From Montifringilla adamsi (lineage: Eukaryota > Chordata > Aves > Passeriformes > Passeridae): a DNA stretch of 64,000 nucleotides. The position numbers and the translations under genes are program-made. The stretch lies in the NCBI GenBank assembly GCA_017590115.1, contig JAGGNK010006559.1:12478162-12542161 (forward strand). The letters are read 5' to 3'. Each line of letters begins with the position of its first letter. The first letter of the stretch is position 1. Below are positions 51,101 to 64,000 of the stretch, one piece after another. The notes under the pieces were generated by a model. It worked only from the letters and a program-made list of their open reading frames with translations, ran no database searches and had not been told where the DNA came from.

Positions 51101-54100
51101 TGACAAATTTCAACCTCTTTACTGCACTTCATGATAAATAGCTGTTAAGGAGAGCATTTTAATGTCCCATTGAAAAACAAACAGAATTGAAAATGGTAAT
51201 CTGTAGCCTCATAGTCCAAAATATAAATGTCTTCTTCCATAATCCAAGGAGTTAGTAAGAAAAATGGTAAAGGTGATGGACACATGGGTAACTGACCTGC
51301 ATTGGTGTCAAAGACAAACCCATGCCTCAAAGAAAATTCATACAAAGCATGTACTTTTTTTTTTTTTTTTAAATTCATTCTTCAATTTTCCCTTTTTGTG
51401 TGTTCCCCAGTATGCCCTCACTTGCATGGGATGTGTCCAGGATCAGCTACCCAAGAATAAGCTTAATCGCAAAATTACCTTACAGTCACCCCCTGCAAAA
51501 CCTCCTTCTAGGCTGATCTCCTTATCTTGTGACCCAGAAGCTGCAAATACCCACCATGACATGACCTGTTTTGGAAAATTCTCACATATTGATCCCTGAA
51601 AACAGTCTAGAGGTCTGTATGCTTGGTGCTTGGCTTGGTGCTTCCCATCAGCACTGTGTGAGGAATTCCCAGGAGGTGCTCCCTAAGACGTGGTCACAAA
51701 ATTCTGGGTGACACATCACCATCCTCCCCATGTTTCTCAGGACTGTGCAGTGGCTAAGCTGCTCACTGCCATGGTGGATTCTGTACCTCCATCCCCTCTT
51801 AAGCCTTTGCTTCCCTCTCTACTTTATTCACCAACTAGAAAACAATTTTTTTGTTGGGGAGACCTCTTTGGCATTTTGTTCCTTCATTTCTTTGCCTATG
51901 CAATTGCTCAGGTGTAATTTGGCTGTGAATATAAAACAACCCCTCATTTTTGTGTCTTTGAGGTAAGAAAAAAACCCAGAATATTGCATGTTAAGCAACA
52001 TTTTCCCTCCCTGCTAAGTATCCACTCTTCTATCACACTCTTACTTTCCCAAAATCAGTACCTCAGTTGCAAATGATGGCAGTTTTAATTAAGGCAGTGA
52101 GTTGAGAAATGGACACTCATTTAGTATCTGCTGACTATGGGCAACAACACAGACAGAAAAGTAAATTATAAGAAAGGAGCTGCAGGAGCCTTTAAAAATC
52201 TTCCCTGAACTCCACGTGTGAATTGGGTAAGGTTTCTGGTGGCTACCTCAAGAAAATGCATGTGAATGAGTCTTTTAAGATGTATTACTTTAATTTCTTT
52301 ACACTTTTATCTGGATATTCTCATTCAGAATTAAAAAAAAAAAAAATCCTAAAGTAGCCTTAATTTAATTTATTTAATTTCCAAGGAGAACTAAAGCAGA
52401 TTGAATTAAGGAAACTGAAATTCTGGCTAGGAGTGTCCATGTAATACTTTTTAATGCAGTTTAATTCTTGACTTTTCAAATTCACATCTTTAATTTTTTG
52501 GGGGTGCTTTTCCAGTGCAGCCCTGAGAAGCCAAACACCAAATGCATTACTGAGAAGAATGTCATGATAGTCTGCAATGCTAAATAAATATATATTAATT
52601 TTTGTCCTGGTAAATGGAGTCTACAAATATTTCCACAGACATCCCTACTCAGTAGAGGCAACTTCATCAACACATGCAACTGTGTGCTCATATGGCCCAT
52701 ATTTTTGATGCTTCTGCTAAAATTTGAATTTTACTGTAAATTGCACCTGGAGTTTGCATAGAAGATGTGTTATATAAGAGTATTCTTTCAACTGTATATG
52801 ATATTTACCTTTGCAAGAACTACTCACTTCTATGCAAACTTGCCCAGTGTAAACAGATTAGCTCCTATTCAGCAGATAAACTGTTTTTAGTTGTCTGTAA
52901 TACCCTGGCTGTCCAGACCTTCTCAGACAGCAATCATTATCTCTAAAACCCCTCTGAGATTCTCCAGTATCAGATACAGACCAGCCACAGTGTAGGTCAG
53001 GTAACTAAGTCGAAAAAGCCGTGGGGAGGACTCAAACATCATGGCATTTTCTAGTCATAATATTTATATCCCCAGTTCCTGAAGTTGATTTTGGTAGGCT
53101 CTGGCTTCTCTCAGCAGTTCTGTCAGCAGGTATGTCAGAGGTGTTGGCACTGGATAAAAAAGCCCTTTACAGCTGTGGTCCATCAAAAGTCAGTCCTGGC
53201 AAGCACAGCCAGCCAAGTAGGGAGCCACCCTGGGCTGGTAGTAAGTACTTCTTCTTCCTCCCCATCTTCCTTCACACATAACATTGCTGGCAGTGCCAGA
53301 GGCCACTCAACAGCAGCACCTGGGGACTCTGGGGTATTGTGAAGGAGGAACCTGGAGAAGGATCTGTGGGCTGTCCATGAGCAGGAGTTATGGACTTCAG
53401 TCACTTTGATTTAATGCTTTTCTTCAGTGTAGTCCATCTTTTCTCATGAATGACAGATGAGGAAGTCAAATTATTGTGAGAAGTGAGATATGTCTGCCTC
53501 AAATGTATTGGCCTGGTGAAGACATCTGTTTGCCAAGCAGTTTTCCATGTTTCAGGTAAATGAACTTCCCAATTAGCTCCTGAGCATGGTATTTGCGTGA
53601 AAATCATTCCATTAACGACGCTCTCTTTGTCTCCAGCTGCTGCACTTCAAATTTGATGGCATTGTGTGTTGCTAGAAATTTGAACAGAACAAAAAGCATA
53701 CAGAGAGAACAGAAGGCACACAGAATTAGCAATTATTGTTTGATGAATACAAAGTGATAGCGCCAGCTATAAAAGCTGAAAAAGTTGTGCTTACAGTTCT
53801 TTAACAACTTGGAATTAAATTTTACACAATGAGCATCTGTTATCAGTTCATTTCCCCCCACACTCCAAAAGCTTCAGTCAAGATTGTTTGCCATTTCTGG
53901 GGCCAAGGCTGAGGAAAAAATGTGTCACTCTTTTTGTTCTGCTTGTTGTAAAGTACCAAGACCTTCTACCAGTTCCAGCCACCTCAGATTTGAAGTAGGG
54001 ATTTGGATTTTCCTGCATACAGTTTGTGCAGCAGAAATCTGCACTATTATTCCCATGAAAATCCAGGCAAACGTTTCCAATAAATAAAGGAGTGATGATT

Positions 54101-55084
54101 GCACTTGTCTGCTTTGCACAGACCAAGGCCAAAGCCTCCTGCCTGTGGTTATTCCCCAGCACCCAGGACAGGGCAGCTACCAAATGCCTTGGGGCACTCT
54201 AGCCCAAGCACCTCAGGGTGACCATGCCCAATGCTGCTGGGACATATCCATGAGGATGTTCTACTGGGCAGCAGGAGATCCCCTGGAGCTTTGTAAATAG
54301 ACTTTCTCCAGCATCTCACCCTTTCCTGCAGCATTTATAGCCAGCAACAGGGAATAACTTTTCTATTAATTGGAGGGCAATAAAAGTGCTGAACAGCTAT
54401 AAAACAAGTGTCAGAAAATGACATCAGAGAAGAGCCAGTTAGAGTAAGATGCTGGAGGCATGCTCTTTGTCTCTCCTGGTCTGTCACAACAAAATTTAAA
54501 TGTGGCTTTGGGTCATTCTTTCAAGCTGTAAAAAGCATTATAATAATCTTCTAACTTATGGTGAGTGGTGGCAGAAAGAGGGGTTATACTGTGAGCGCTT
54601 TGGACTTCACATTCATTTCAGAGTGATTCTAGGCATAGAATTAAAATGACATAGTATTTCTAGGGTATCTGAGTAAACCTGATTCTTGTCTTAGTGTTTG
54701 TTTTAGCTCCATGGCATTCTGTGTCCACAGCTATTAGACATAACAGAAAAATACTGCAAGAAACAAAATAGTCCATTCCCCAAAGTGGAGCTAAGCAAAG
54801 AAGTGAAGAACCCAATGGAATGCTATATCTTTTTGGATGCAGTTATGGGAGTGACACCTTTAAGGAATTCAATCCAGATAAGTTCAGTCAGAACTATACC
54901 CTGTGCTCTCCCTAGTATGTCTGCTGGTCGTGAACAGAAGAGCAACCTCCCTGCTCCTAATGCTCATTCTCAGTTTGAAAAATACCCAGCCTGGGGCAGC
55001 TCACCGCCACACAGTGTTGGAAAGCACTGCCTAGAGTGGGTGGGTCTCTGGTGTTGAAAATAAGTAAAAAAACAACCCTTGGAA
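48181..55084. other. Intergenic, no gene recognised
   Basis: Scattered short frames on both strands, none with a recognisable family. Apart from the CR1 tail remnant near 49650 I see no identifiable element. Confidence 0.6.
49649..49665 (+). repeat. CR1-type 3' terminal repeat remnant
   Basis: ATTCTATGATTCTATGA, two units of the CR1 terminal octamer-type repeat. The preceding 40 bp are too diverged to assign with confidence. Confidence 0.55.
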
Positions 55085-55460
55085 AGCATCTGAATGTTTA
55101 TTGAGGTCAAGAGCCAGCAAACCACCAAGCTGGCCACAGCACTCTGCCAGTGCAGCTTCCAGCTGGGCACTGGGGCTCCCCTCTGGACCTGGTGCTGTGG
55201 CAGTGGTGCTGTGAGGGACTGTGTACTCTTTACAGTGGCTCTCTGCTGGCCCCGAGCACAGGAGCAGCTGGAATGGCTGCCTGCAGAGCGGGCACATCGC
55301 ACCCTGTCAGGCCCAGTGCTGGATGCAGGCAGAGCAGAACCCATGGAGGCAGAAGGGCACACAGGCTGAGTCTTTGATGTCTTCCAGGGAGAGGGGGCAT
55401 TGATGGGCTCCTCCAGGCCTGCCTGTGGCTCATGCTGCTGTTCCTTGCTCCTGCAGGTCT
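55085..55460 (-). pseudogene. TOPORS-like RING-finger pseudogene
   Basis: On the minus strand from 55399 one frame reads CPLSLEDIKD, then FCLHGFCSACIQHWA, a TGA stop at 55309-55307, then QGAMCPLCRQPFQ. This is a C3HC4 RING with the spacing and CPLC-QPF ending of TOPORS E3 ligases. It is followed by an AES...KEYTV stretch resembling the TOPORS sequence after its RING. The second zinc-binding Cys is Ser and the in-frame stop lies between Cys6 and Cys7. Upstream frames are broken. AATAAA occurs on this strand at 55102-55097 but no poly(A) tract is visible. It could be a decayed intronless copy or one exon of a lost gene. Confidence 0.7.
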
Positions 55461-56097
55461 GGCTCAGTGGTGCCCAATGCTGTGTCCTGCCAAGAGAGTC
55501 ACACAGAGTGCTGGAGCTTTTCTGTTGCTGAGAAAAGAGGAGCAGAGAAAAGTCCAGAGAGCTGGGGGCGGGGGGGACCCACATGGATCTCCTCAGCAAC
55601 TCCCCAGCTTTCAAGCCACCTGGAGCAAGACGTCTGGGGAAAATTGTGCTGAGCTGTCAGGGGGGACCTGAGAGGAGAGATGGAGCCTCCAAGCCCGCAA
55701 AGCACCATGCTCTTCACCAGACACCAGCTGGATTAGCACAGGGCACAGTGCCTTCAGGAGGTGGTCAGAAAATCTGGGCAGTGTTCAGCACTACTGAAAT
55801 CCCTGGCACTCTTTGTGGTATGTCTGGTCCCAGGGCAGGATTCTACACAGCCCTGCACAGCTGAGTAGAGGAGCTAGAAGTGCTGGAAGTGGCTTTGAAC
55901 CTCAGGGTCAGTGTGTGATAGATATGGGGCCAGTGTACTAAAGATGGAGACCTGGAAAACAGGCAGCCCCACACTACAGTGGGGGAGCCCTGGTGAGCTC
56001 CTGAGTGCCAATGAAGCAGCTCAGCTCTTCCAAGGGCTTCACTGGGGTAGGAGTTCCTGACCCTTGTCACTGAAGGGAAAGGCTCTGAGATGGCAGT

Positions 56098-56155
56098 AAA
56101 GGTTGGAAGTGACCTCTGGAAGTCACCATGTCCAAGGCTCCCACTCAAGCTAGAT
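56098..56155 (-). mobile_element. Short CR1 LINE 3' fragment
   Basis: AGGTTGGAAGTGACCTCTGG, then AAGTCACCATGTCCAA and CACTCAAGCTAGATC, antisense to a CR1 3' UTR. Small and diverged. Confidence 0.6.
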
Positions 56156-59100
56156 CAAAATTCACAAATACAGGTATTAGAGAGAATTTACTTGAGAGTA
56201 AAAATTAAAGTTTTTATCTAATAAAATTTTTATCATATTCTGCCAGGTTCTGTCTTTTTGGTCCTCCTGGTGCCAGTCTGCAATTGAGTGATCAACAAAA
56301 AGTACAATTAATTGCTGTACTGGAAACAGGTCCTGCCATATTCAGCATTTATCCTTCGTGGGCAGTAGCAGTTGTACGCTGTATGTGTTAATGAATTCTT
56401 CATCCACCAATGCTGAAGGCTGTGAACATTCTCAGTCTAAATTTGAAACAGACTAACACATACCCTGAGTAATTGGTTTTCACACTTTTCTCTGTCTTCC
56501 GCTCTGTTACTACTTGCCCTGTTACTACTTGTAGAACAGAATTGGTAAGAGTCAGCCTTCCCTGCTTGGGTAACCAATGGCAATACTCAGCACCTGATGT
56601 GCTCACTCATATGTAAAAATATATGTTTATTAATTATTTCAATAATACAACTATTTGTCTTTCTGCTACTACCTGAACTTCTGTGCCCTGTGAAACTTAT
56701 TTTCGTGCATCGTAAATATTCCTGGTAGCTATTAAAATTACTAATATTTACATTATTTTTTTTAAGTTATTACCTCTGATTAGCACTTCAGAACTTAGTG
56801 AAGAACTGTGAAATATAAAACTTGTAAATGTTTCTATTTTCTATCTACTCTAGAAGACCAGTAATTCAGTAACCTTTTTAATAAATATAAATGGATCTCT
56901 CATTATCTGTTCTCCTGAGAACAGAAAGTGTTAGTAGAATTCTTAGGCCCAACCTTACTTATTCCAAAAATCCTTGTGTCCCTATATGTCTTTCTGCCTT
57001 CCATGGGTCCCTGATGACTCTTTGAGATATGATGCATATAAGAAATCTCCTTGTCTTCAGTTTTTTCAATGAAAACTCCAAAAAGGAGGATTCTTTATAA
57101 GGAATAAATGTTACATTTCAAAGGACATTTCTAGATTTTACAACCCCAGAATTTAAGACTTTGAAAAACATTATACTTTTAGGAAAATGGAGCTTTATCA
57201 ACCACATCTTTTATGAAGTGGTTGTTTTGTTGTACCACAACCAAACACTGCCTATTCACTAATCATGGCTTAAGGCTCTTGAAAAACATTTCTAATAATT
57301 TTCCTTATTGTTCTATTTAGGCTTTGAATTACATATCAATATGCTCTGATTTTCATCAAAGCCACAAAGCCTACAAACTCATAAACTGAGAATCTTGGAT
57401 AAATCACTTGACTCTAGAAATTGAAGATTTATGTGCATCTGTTTAAAAAAAAGTAGCACTGCAAGTAAAAGCCTATAAAATAAAGGAAAAGAAAATTTTA
57501 TTACCTATTTCTAATAAAATTCAAGGAGCAGACAAGGAAATAAAGGAGGAAAACTAGATTAGATATTTTAAGTATTTTAAGTATTTTTTTTTCTGTAAGA
57601 ACTCTTGGCAGATAAGATGATGATTATTTACATCTGAAAGTACAATTTAATTGTTTAATCTTCACTGTTGTGGTTCCACTAAGAGTTCCTAGTCACATGT
57701 GTTGGCCATGAAATGTGTGTCTTGGAGGACACGTAGGACAATGGAAATTGTATAGCAATTCCTAAAAAAGTAAAGCAAGGCTTCTTACTTCATATAGAAG
57801 TACAGAAAACCTAAGCTCACTTCACTGGAAATGGAAAAGTCTCTTCCCTTTGGTGGTTTCTTTAGAATTTATAACATTCAGAAGAAGACTTGAGTTTAAT
57901 GACAGCAGAAGGGATCATAACAACGCTACACAGTGATGTCTGCTGCCTCAGATCTGCTGATGCTCCATTTTGAGGGGCATTGATCACCACATAAAAAATC
58001 AGTCCTGTGAGTTATGACTTTGCTTCAAAACTGTTTTGTGGTTATCTAATGCTTCCCACTACATTGCAGTGTTGCAATGACAGACATTTTACCCTGAATG
58101 AAAAATAGATGAAAAGTAGCTGGAAATGCAGTTTCTTTGGGTTTTTTTTTTCCTGAACAATATCAATTTTTTTTTTCACTATTCATAACTTAAGTTGTTC
58201 AGCTGATCTTTACAAAGAGCAAGAATAAGTTTTCCTAGTGCTTTTGTGTACATCATGAATCACTTTTTACATAGCTTCAGTGACATACTATAAAATGGGA
58301 AGAAAACTTCCAAACAATGCTCACAAGTTTAATAACTTTCCCTGGTAACCAGCAAATTTGGCTAGACATTTAGTGATTTTCTTTCCAGTGCCATATGTCA
58401 ACAAAGTATGACTCATACCAAATTCACAAAGCCCCTAAGAGGATAATATTAACTCTGGCTGAGGCCAAATAACTCAAATTCTTTGTGTGTGAGCAGGAAA
58501 CACAAATTTTTGTTAGATTGACATAGCAATGAAGGGGCTACAGCCTGCAGAGGAATGAGCTGTTGGGTTGGATATGCCTCATGGTTTCTGAGAACTGACA
58601 AAATGTCTTTTAGAGCATGTGGGTATTACCACAGAATCAGTAGGTCATGGCAAAAGTCCTACTGACTTAACTGAACTACTGCTGATTGGATGGATGTTCC
58701 CAGATATCTAACTGCTGACTTGCCTGGAATTCATCCTGATAGGTCAGCCTGCAGGCACTGATCCTGAACAACACAGGAGAATTTACGATAGCTACATTGC
58801 CTATGCAGTACGTGTTGTGTACTGCAAGCATAATCATAAAATTGTGTTACATTGCACAATAACCGTAAAGAACATACACATGAAACCATAGTAACTATTG
58901 AGAGTTAACAACTTTTAATCTTTCTCCGTTGTGCCAGTAAAGCAGAAGTAGCCTATTAGTTCAAGATGTGCACCTTTTTTCTAGTGTAGCTGCAAAATAG
59001 TTTTAGTGTATCATCACAAAATTCAAGAGAAAGTGTGTGCTAGTTTAATAACCATATACTGAATATACAAGCTCTGCAATAGTTCTTAATGCAATTCTTA

Positions 59101-62100
59101 GCCAGTAAGGAGAAAATGTTAAGACTATTAAAGGAAATCACAGTGGCTTTTAGCTCTTGTACAGTCCCCTGCTAATTCCCTGAAATACAGTCATCCATCT
59201 TTTCAATTAGTAAATACTTTACTAAAGCTGGAGTATTTTCACCAACATGATTCATTTTTTCACTCACAACTTTTACTGCTATTACACAATGAAATCACAC
59301 AGCCAGCAGTCACTTGTCCTTATCTGTGATGCTCTGTGTACCTCTGCGAGGCAGAGGGAAAAGGGAGTGTGCAGGAAAGTGAAGTGTTTGCTCTCCTGCT
59401 GCTGTTCATACTGCCCCTGGCTCCAGGGTCCTTGGAGGCCACCAGAAAAAGATTAAATTCAATCTCCTCTCACCTTCTGAGTATCTAGATAGGCATTGTG
59501 TAAATACACAGAGATTGAAGCTTATTAGGTGACAGCATTATAAAAAAGAATATTGTAATGGGGTTCATTACTAAGGGGCTCACCCAGATTAACCTCAACT
59601 TCTGCCTGGCAGCTATGATAAATGAAAACTCAACACTACAAATTGCTGAACAGGCATCTGATTAGTTTTATACCATACATTTCAATATTTTATTTACAAT
59701 TGTGGCTAATGTGTTATGTTTATTTTTCAAAGTAGTACCTGGGAATACCCTACCGCTCTATGATTAAACACTTGTAAGAATTGCTTAGCTTTGCTACTAG
59801 AGCACAGGAGCAGAGTGTTTAGCAAATGTAAATTGATGTTTCACTGAAACATGTTCGTGCAGAAAGTTGCAACAAACAGGTACTGAAACTAGTCAGTCCC
59901 ACTACTGTACACTCAAATGGGGGTTTGAACACAAGACACATATGTGCTGAAAGCATATACCTCCAGGATTATTGTGGCAGCATGAAAAACTAAGGATATA
60001 TCTTTACAGCATGGTACTGGGGAGGTATCTGCAATAGTTGAGACATTTGAAACAGCATGTTCTGGCTCAGGTCACATATCATGCTCCCTCAGCCTACAAA
60101 CGATTCATACTGTATAGACAAAAGCTCTGTTTAAAAAAATTTACTTCAGTTTAAGAAGTGATCAGCACCCACAGAAACTGTGCTCAACAGCTTTGCTTCA
60201 GCTTTGCCCAAAAGCCCATGCTGACCCTGTATGGGACCTGTCACTTTTGCACAGTGCAGGGAGGACAATCTACAGTTTCCTAAATTCATGGACCAGACTA
60301 TCTGAATTCTGTGATTCAAATCACCACTGCTACAGCCTGTCATAGTTTCATTGCTGACTTTTGCTCTCTTGTCCATACTGCCTTTGACCTCAGTGCTTAG
60401 ACCTCTATTTGCTAAACTCATATTTATGGGTAAAGCACCCACAGGACAGCACAAGGTCAGTGCAACAGAACTGTGTCAGAGAAACATATGCAAAGCTACC
60501 CAACACATCTGTGCACTCACTGGGATGTGTAGCCCCACAACAAAATCTGGAAATGCGTGGGACTTGCCCATGCACACATCAGGTTTTCATACTCATCTCC
60601 ATACCCCACTTCTCTGCTTTGCAGGCAAAGCCACAGCAATTACTCAGTCTCTTCTGAGCATCTGCTCTCAGTGTGTATTTAGCTGCACAGGTTGCCAAGA
60701 ATTTTAAACCCAGAGACCTTTTGCTATGCTTGCACAACAGAAGGTTTGGTATGAAAAGCCAGTGGGTGCACACCCACCCTTTCAGCTCCCACTGTACCTT
60801 GATATTGCAAACTGCTTCTGGACCTGAGAAGTCATGGGAGAGACAGACTACTCTTATGAAAGTCATCTGAAGCTAACACATCCCACACCCACAGCCACCT
60901 CTGCCAATACCAAACAAATGGTAAATGAAAATAAATGAAAGGGAAGTGTGTTGTAAGTAAAATATTTGCAGATTGTTTATAAACAACAGTTAGGTTCTTT
61001 CCAGAGATGTAGAACAGGATCATCTTTTTTCTGAAGAAACTAATAAACAAGGGCAGAGAAATGCTGGAGGATTCTTATGTACAAGTAGGAAGTCACTGGA
61101 AATTATTTAATTAGAATGTAAAGAAAAAATATTTTTTATTATCAGAGGGACTCTGAATGCAGGCGAATTATCTTTCACCCAAAATTACCCTTACAAAATT
61201 TGTCATCACATACCATATTATTAACTGCCGTGTTTAACAGGGAAAGAACTTCTTGTTTTTAAATTTTACTAATTTAAAATTAGTCAGTAGATCATCAGCT
61301 GCAATAGCAAAGGCCACGGCAATGTTGTAAAATAAGCCTCTTCCAAGGCTGCAACAGAGATTTCCTGCAGAACTTGAAGGGAAGTGCCCAACAACGGTGC
61401 TGTTCTGTACCTTCTCCACAGAGAACGTACACAGCGTGGAACAGACATCAAGATCTGTCTTCTGCAAATGTCAGCAATCTCATTGCTTGCCTTGGTTTCA
61501 TCTAGGATATCCACTTTTGCTATGGTAAAAAAATGTTTACAAAAAAACTTTATATGTATTAAAATGAGGTGCCAGTATTAAGGGCAACTCATTCTTGCTA
61601 CAAAACCCAACATGTATTTTTATTGCTGTTACTTTAAATATTTTCATTCTGCAGGTACAGACTGTTTTCCCCCTGGGTTTTAGAGAGAACACTCTCCCAA
61701 AATTGCCATTAGCTCATATTGATCAGCAGCTTATAAACTGGCCATTTGTGTGACTGACCTTCTGCAGTATCTGCTGCCATACTGGAAAGAAAGTTTGGTG
61801 GCATTTTTCTGATCCATGTCCCTGGGAGGTGATGGCTTGTCCTAGTTCATTCTGAGCTCCTGCCAAGGCCTGGGATGACAGTTTTAGAAGAGAATAAGTC
61901 CCAAAGAAGAAGAATTGCTGGCCTCTTTTTGTACATGATTGATTTGATAGTTTGGAGCATGGAAACGTATTCCTTTGTCTATTACTAGCAGAAAATTAAT
62001 AGCCCCTTTCTTTTGCCATAAGAGCGCTAGGTGCTTGCCTCATGGACTCTGCCCCCTTTCTCAGCCTAATTAGCAGGCATGAGTTTAGATGAGAAGCACT

Positions 62101-64000
62101 TTGGATCCTAAACCTTAGCTGATGGTTAATGCTTTTGGGAAATTTCAGCATGGTAGTGTTTTAGACTCTCCTCCAAAACATTTGTGATGTGTTCACCCGT
62201 CTCCAAAACATCTCTGATTCCTGAGTAGCATGACATGCAGTGACACGCTACTCATCTATTAGAGCTGCTGGTTTTTACAGCTGTGTATGCCTTGCCTTGT
62301 AGTACTCTGACACAGGTAAATAAATATCCACTGAACACATTTAACAGCTTTCTTCTTGTACTTATCTAAAGCTTTTGTGGTCTGTTCTTGTTCCCTGACA
62401 CAGGAGTTAATCAATGTGCCAAGCAAAGCTGCTTTGACATCTCGCTGCTGTAATGTAAAGCTGTAAAGTACTTAGGAGTTGATCCAACTTTCCTGGTTTA
62501 AGGAAGGCTACTGCATGCCTTAAGTCAAAATGTTTATAGGAGAACAGTTCTTGCCTTAAAGAGACTGAAATCATGCAGCATTGCATAGATGTAGTTACAG
62601 AAAGGTAACTACAAAGTACCAAAATAGATATTTTGGGTACCATTCAGTAAAAAAGTTAATTTGGCCAAAATCTACTTCAATTTTTTATTTTTTTAAATGA
62701 GGGTATATATGTACTTGAAGATGTAAGTTTGAACAGATAGGTTTTAAGCAAGTGTGAGAATGAAGCTTGGTACCTACCCTGTCCCGCAGATGAGTTTTGG
62801 ATCTGCTGAGTTTACAGCAGGTCAAACAGTTCTTACATAGTCAGCCCTGCAAAGCCTGCCAGAGAGCTGTCAAATTAGGGGGGTTTTGTTGTTTTTGTTT
62901 TTTTTTTTTTAAATTTTTTTTTTTTTTAGTCTTCATTAATTAAGTTCCCACAGGAGAAAAGGTTTCCATTTTTCAACAGCAACAATTGTATCCTACTCAT
63001 TATTAAGCCATTTAAACTGTACTGAAAACTGTGAAGGGGCTTGAGGGTTTTTGACTGGCTTCCTGATTACAAATACCATCAATTCTTGTCCCAAGTGCAC
63101 TTGCAGTAGAAAAATAATTTGTTGTGAGCACCTTGGTTTACGGGTCTTGCCTACAGAAGGGATTTTTTAGGACAAAAATCCCCAGTCACTTCAAGTAAGA
63201 CTGAGAAGATATATAGTTAATGTGCTGTTGAAAAAAAGTCAGGTGCCCTTAAGTTTTGTATTGGCAATATATTCAAAATTAACATTTAGAGATGTGATCT
63301 CATTAGAGGGAAGGTAAAAGATCTAATTATAGGTGGGGTTTTTTACATCAGTATTGTATTGCTAACAACTCTAAAACAAAGACATAATTTATTTTAATTT
63401 CTAAAATATGCATAATTTATTTCAAATATAGCCTACATGCAAATTTACTGACACAGAAGACACAGATTCTTGTTGTCATGTGCAAAAGAAGAATTGCTCT
63501 TTAAATATAATTAAAATTCTCAGAGAAACTTGTTCAAATATTTAGTGATTTGCAGGTCTTGCTGAAGTGATGCTGATTATTTTTCCAATTCTGCAGCCTT
63601 CTAGCTTTGGGAGACATTTTTGCTATGAGTGTTACATGTTCACATAGCTATCTCATGACCACTGAGACTGCAATTTAAAATTAACAGCATGGTGGGGTTT
63701 TTTTCCAGTTGTGATGACCACAGTACACAGGATATGCAGAGTATCTGGCAACTATAATGTCCTTCCTTCCTCCACCTCTTTAAATATTTGTTTACACTGC
63801 CTTTCTGCACATGCTGAACATTCTGTGAAGAAAACCACACTAAATAAAGAGTAAAATGTGTGTGGAAGAAGATGGGGGCAGAGGGAGAGGCAGGAGCAAG
63901 CTGGAGGGAAGAGATGAGATGATTTCTAATGACTGCAGGGGGCAGCTGGTCCCTGGCCTGAGCTGATGCCATCTCTCTCAGCAGGACGTGGAGAAATTGC
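56156..64000. other. Intergenic, no gene recognised
   Basis: AT-rich, with poly(T) tracts near 58140-58180 and 62881-62930. Short frames only, including two overlapping minus frames at 61234-61514 of unknown origin. Confidence 0.6.

Noticed and set aside
54970..55614. 214-codon minus-strand frame
   Set aside because: It runs through the RING pseudogene in a different frame from the C3HC4 motif; openness is due to GC-rich composition.
61234..61514. Two overlapping minus-strand frames (77 and 76 codons), one with a hydrophobic end
   Set aside because: I considered an aquaporin-like or exon origin, but the peptides match no family I know and no convincing splice sites bound them.

Overview
The window is AT-rich vertebrate nuclear DNA from a bird, most likely a passerine. 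Split genes with consensus GT-AG introns show it is eukaryotic. CR1 LINE fragments, two of them with the typical avian ATTCTATGA-type or ATAGAATCA-type end, point to a bird. A tRNA-Ile-headed SINE with a CR1-like tail (TguSINE-type, known to me from passerines) narrows it further. A 59-base run of N in a TA-rich stretch marks an assembly gap. No operon, CRISPR array, prophage or other prokaryotic system is present.

The window holds two complete protein-coding genes, arranged head to head. FBXO15 is on the minus strand: ten coding exons between 37169 (ATG) and 13818 (stop), 481 codons, all intron phases consistent. It encodes the F-box substrate adaptor of an SCF ubiquitin ligase. TIMM21 is on the plus strand: six coding exons between 38772 (ATG) and 43941 (stop), 238 codons. 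It encodes a subunit of the mitochondrial inner-membrane TIM23 translocase. The same divergent pair is found in mammals (human 18q22), so this is conserved synteny. Each gene has its own CpG-rich 5' region, and a 5'-truncated CR1 element of about 0.8 kb lies between them. Two oppositely oriented ZNF143/STAF-like motifs lie in the TIMM21-side island.

Layout: 1-13.7 kb is intergenic DNA downstream of FBXO15, with a SINE, an A-rich/G17 tract and some short palindromes. 13.8-37.2 kb is FBXO15, whose introns hold a solo-LTR-like fragment, two CR1 fragments, one exon-like segment and one 193-codon antisense ORF. 37.2-38.8 kb is the divergent promoter region. 38.8-44.3 kb is TIMM21 with poly(A) signals. 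44.3-64 kb is intergenic, with small CR1 pieces, the TA-rich gap and a decayed TOPORS-like RING-finger pseudogene at about 55.1-55.5 kb. CYB5A, the next gene after TIMM21 in mammals, was not found and probably lies beyond the window.

I found no convincing undescribed system. The observations most worth a second look are the CR1-split bidirectional promoter with its paired ZNF143-like sites, the exon-like segment in FBXO15 intron 3, the long antisense ORF in the same intron, the RING pseudogene and several perfect hairpins.
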